From contig VBDM01000052.1 in the NCBI GenBank assembly GCA_005881355.1, positions 1 through 8,396 of the forward strand: a stretch of 8,396 bases of DNA, in the 5' to 3' direction. The notes below the pieces were generated by a model. That model did not search any database and was not told the DNA's origin. It was given only the letters and a program-made list of their open reading frames with translations. Positions 7,206-8,396 of this stretch are shown one piece after another (the first letter of the stretch is position 1; each line of letters begins with the position of its first letter). A program made the translations under genes and the position numbers. Origin of the DNA: Betaproteobacteria bacterium (lineage in GTDB: Bacteria; Pseudomonadota; Gammaproteobacteria; Burkholderiales; SG8-39).

Positions 7206-8162
7206 TTGGAAAAGCCGATCTTCTCCGAGCTACATAAAGCGCGCATCCTCGTCGTGGGCGACGTGATGCTCGACCGGTACTGGTTTGGTGATCCCATCAA
7301 AGTTTCTGACGAAGCGCCAGTGCTTGTCGTGGAGATAGATCGGGAGAAAACCGATGAGCGGCCGGGAGGAGCGGGAAACGTAGCGCGCAATGCCGCCGTG
7401 CTCGGTGCCGACGTGGCCCTGTTGTCGGTCGTTGGGGAAGACGAATCGGGCCGCACGCTCGAGCAGCTGCTGAAGAAGGACGGGGTAAAGACAAGTCTTC
7501 ATCGCGACCCGAAGATTGCAACCACGGTAAAGCTGCGCATCCTTGCCCGAAAGCAGCAGCTATTGCGCGTGGATTTCCAGATCCCCCCGAGCCACGAGGT
7601 TCTGCTGGACAAGCTAGCGGATTACGAGCGGATGATTTCCGACCGAAACGTAATCATCCTGTCGGATTACGGGAAAGGCGGCCTGGCTCACATTGCGCAG
7701 ATGATCGAGCTCGCCCGTGCTCGAGGAAAGATGATTCTGGTGGACCCGAAAGGGCACGACTATTCGCGCTACCGGGGCGCGACACTCGTGACCCCAAATC
7801 GCAGGGAGCTGAGGGATGTAGTGGGGCACTGGGAAAGCGACAGGGAACTTGACGCCAAGGCTCAGAGCCTGTGCAAGGAGCTCGGCCTCAAGGCGCTTTT
7901 GGTCACCCTTGGCGAGGATGGGATGAGGCTCTATGAAGCAGGTCGTCCTGCTAAGCCTGAAAAAGCGAAGGCACGCGAAGTATTCGATGTGAGCGGCGCC
8001 GGAGACACGGTAATCGCGACCCTAGGGGTAATGCTGGGCGCTGGTAAGTCTCTGCACGAGGCGGTGACCATTGCCAATCAGGCGGCGGGAATCGTCGTCG
8101 GCAAGCTCGGAGCCGTGCCGGTCCATCCCCAGGAGCTGATCGAGGCGCTTGCGCTCAGCTGA
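7206..8162 (+). CDS. rfaE1: D-glycero-beta-D-manno-heptose-7-phosphate kinase (RfaE domain I, stand-alone)
   Basis: This PfkB/ribokinase-family enzyme phosphorylates heptose-7-phosphate at C1, a step towards the ADP-heptose used in the lipopolysaccharide inner core. The protein is 318 residues. RILVVGDVMLDRYWFG is at 13-28, the glycine-rich ERPGGAGNVARNAAVLGADV at 51-70, ILSDYGKGGL at 151-160, VDPKGHDYSRYRG at 179-191, TPNRREL at 196-202, and the anion-hole and catalytic-base motif DVSGAGDT at 261-268 with Asp267. There is no C-terminal adenylyltransferase domain, so this is the split form (also named hldA) and the partner RfaE2/HldC must be encoded elsewhere. The start is TTG 7206, two bases after the ugd stop, with GGAAG (7194-7198) seven bases upstream. 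Base composition is lower than in its neighbours (sampled lines average about 57% G+C). hldD follows after 15 bases. Confidence 0.93.
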   Translation: MEKPIFSELHKARILVVGDVMLDRYWFGDPIKVSDEAPVLVVEIDREKTDERPGGAGNVARNAAVLGADVALLSVVGEDESGRTLEQLLKKDGVKTSLHRDPKIATTVKLRILARKQQLLRVDFQIPPSHEVLLDKLADYERMISDRNVIILSDYGKGGLAHIAQMIELARARGKMILVDPKGHDYSRYRGATLVTPNRRELRDVVGHWESDRELDAKAQSLCKELGLKALLVTLGEDGMRLYEAGRPAKPEKAKAREVFDVSGAGDTVIATLGVMLGAGKSLHEAVTIANQAAGIVVGKLGAVPVHPQELIEALALS

Positions 8163-8177
8163 CAAGGCACGAACAAA

Positions 8178-8396
8178 ATGTACTACGTAGTCACCGGCGC
8201 CGCAGGCTTCATAGGCTCGAACCTCGTGCGCGCGCTCAATGAGCGCGGCGAAGCTCAGATCCTCGCCGTGGACGATCTGGAGCACGGCGACAAGTTCCGC
8301 AACCTCGCCTCCTGCGAGATCGCCGATTTCCTCGACAAGGGCGAATTCCGCACGCGCCTCGCGGCGGGGGATTTCGCAGGCTCGATCGACGCGGTA
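8178..8396 (+). CDS. hldD: ADP-L-glycero-D-manno-heptose 6-epimerase, N-terminal part (cut by window end)
   Basis: The first 73 codons of HldD (RfaD) are visible. This short-chain dehydrogenase-type enzyme converts ADP-D-glycero-D-manno-heptose to the L-glycero form, the last step in making the inner-core heptose donor. The dinucleotide-binding motif GAAGFIG is at 7-13, after strand YYVVT. VDDLEHGDKFRNL (31-43) and EIADFLDK (47-54) are typical of HldD rather than of GalE-like epimerases. The catalytic Tyr-Lys pair lies beyond the window. AAGG (8164-8167) stands ten bases before ATG 8178. The gene lies 15 bases after rfaE1, so the two heptose genes are very likely cotranscribed. Confidence 0.92.
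   Translation, partial: MYYVVTGAAGFIGSNLVRALNERGEAQILAVDDLEHGDKFRNLASCEIADFLDKGEFRTRLAAGDFAGSIDAV

Overview
The window is about 8.4 kb of high-GC chromosome (hand-sampled lines mostly 63-77% G+C). It reads as conserved, tightly packed housekeeping DNA of a betaproteobacterium. The basis is the gene order (tyrA-aroA-cmk-rpsA-ihfB-lapA-lapB, then ugd, rfaE1 and hldD) together with protein motifs typical of that class. All genes lie on the plus strand. I see no mobile element, CRISPR array, tRNA, rRNA or phage gene. The longest stretch without a gene is the 113 bases between ihfB and lapA.

Layout: the window opens in the last 78 codons of tyrA (prephenate dehydrogenase). Next come aroA (EPSP synthase, GTG start) and cmk (cytidylate kinase, GTG start overlapping the aroA stop). 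A good sigma-70-type promoter sits inside the 3' part of cmk and should drive rpsA (ribosomal protein S1, six S1 domains). The rpsA leader has hairpins and U-tracts, and seven U's touch the start codon. ihfB follows 12 bases after rpsA. A GC-rich hairpin with a broken T-tract lies between ihfB and the envelope genes lapA and lapB. Then come ugd (UDP-glucose dehydrogenase, TTG start), rfaE1 (heptose-7-phosphate kinase, TTG start) and the first 73 codons of hldD (ADP-heptose epimerase).

How the genes work together: tyrA and aroA serve aromatic amino acid synthesis. cmk, rpsA and ihfB serve nucleotide supply, translation initiation and nucleoid architecture. lapA and lapB belong to the system that tunes lipopolysaccharide synthesis through LpxC stability in E. 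coli. ugd, rfaE1 and hldD make sugar-nucleotide precursors (UDP-glucuronate and ADP-heptose) for lipopolysaccharide or other surface polysaccharides. The second half is therefore an outer-membrane polysaccharide block.

I found no undescribed multi-gene system. The strongest anomaly is in ugd: seven residues of the glycine-rich loop just before the catalytic cysteine, present across this dehydrogenase superfamily, are missing in frame. Other points worth a look are the rpsA promoter and leader, two short out-of-frame reading frames whose stops overlap the non-ATG starts of aroA and ugd, and the lower G+C of rfaE1 relative to its neighbours.
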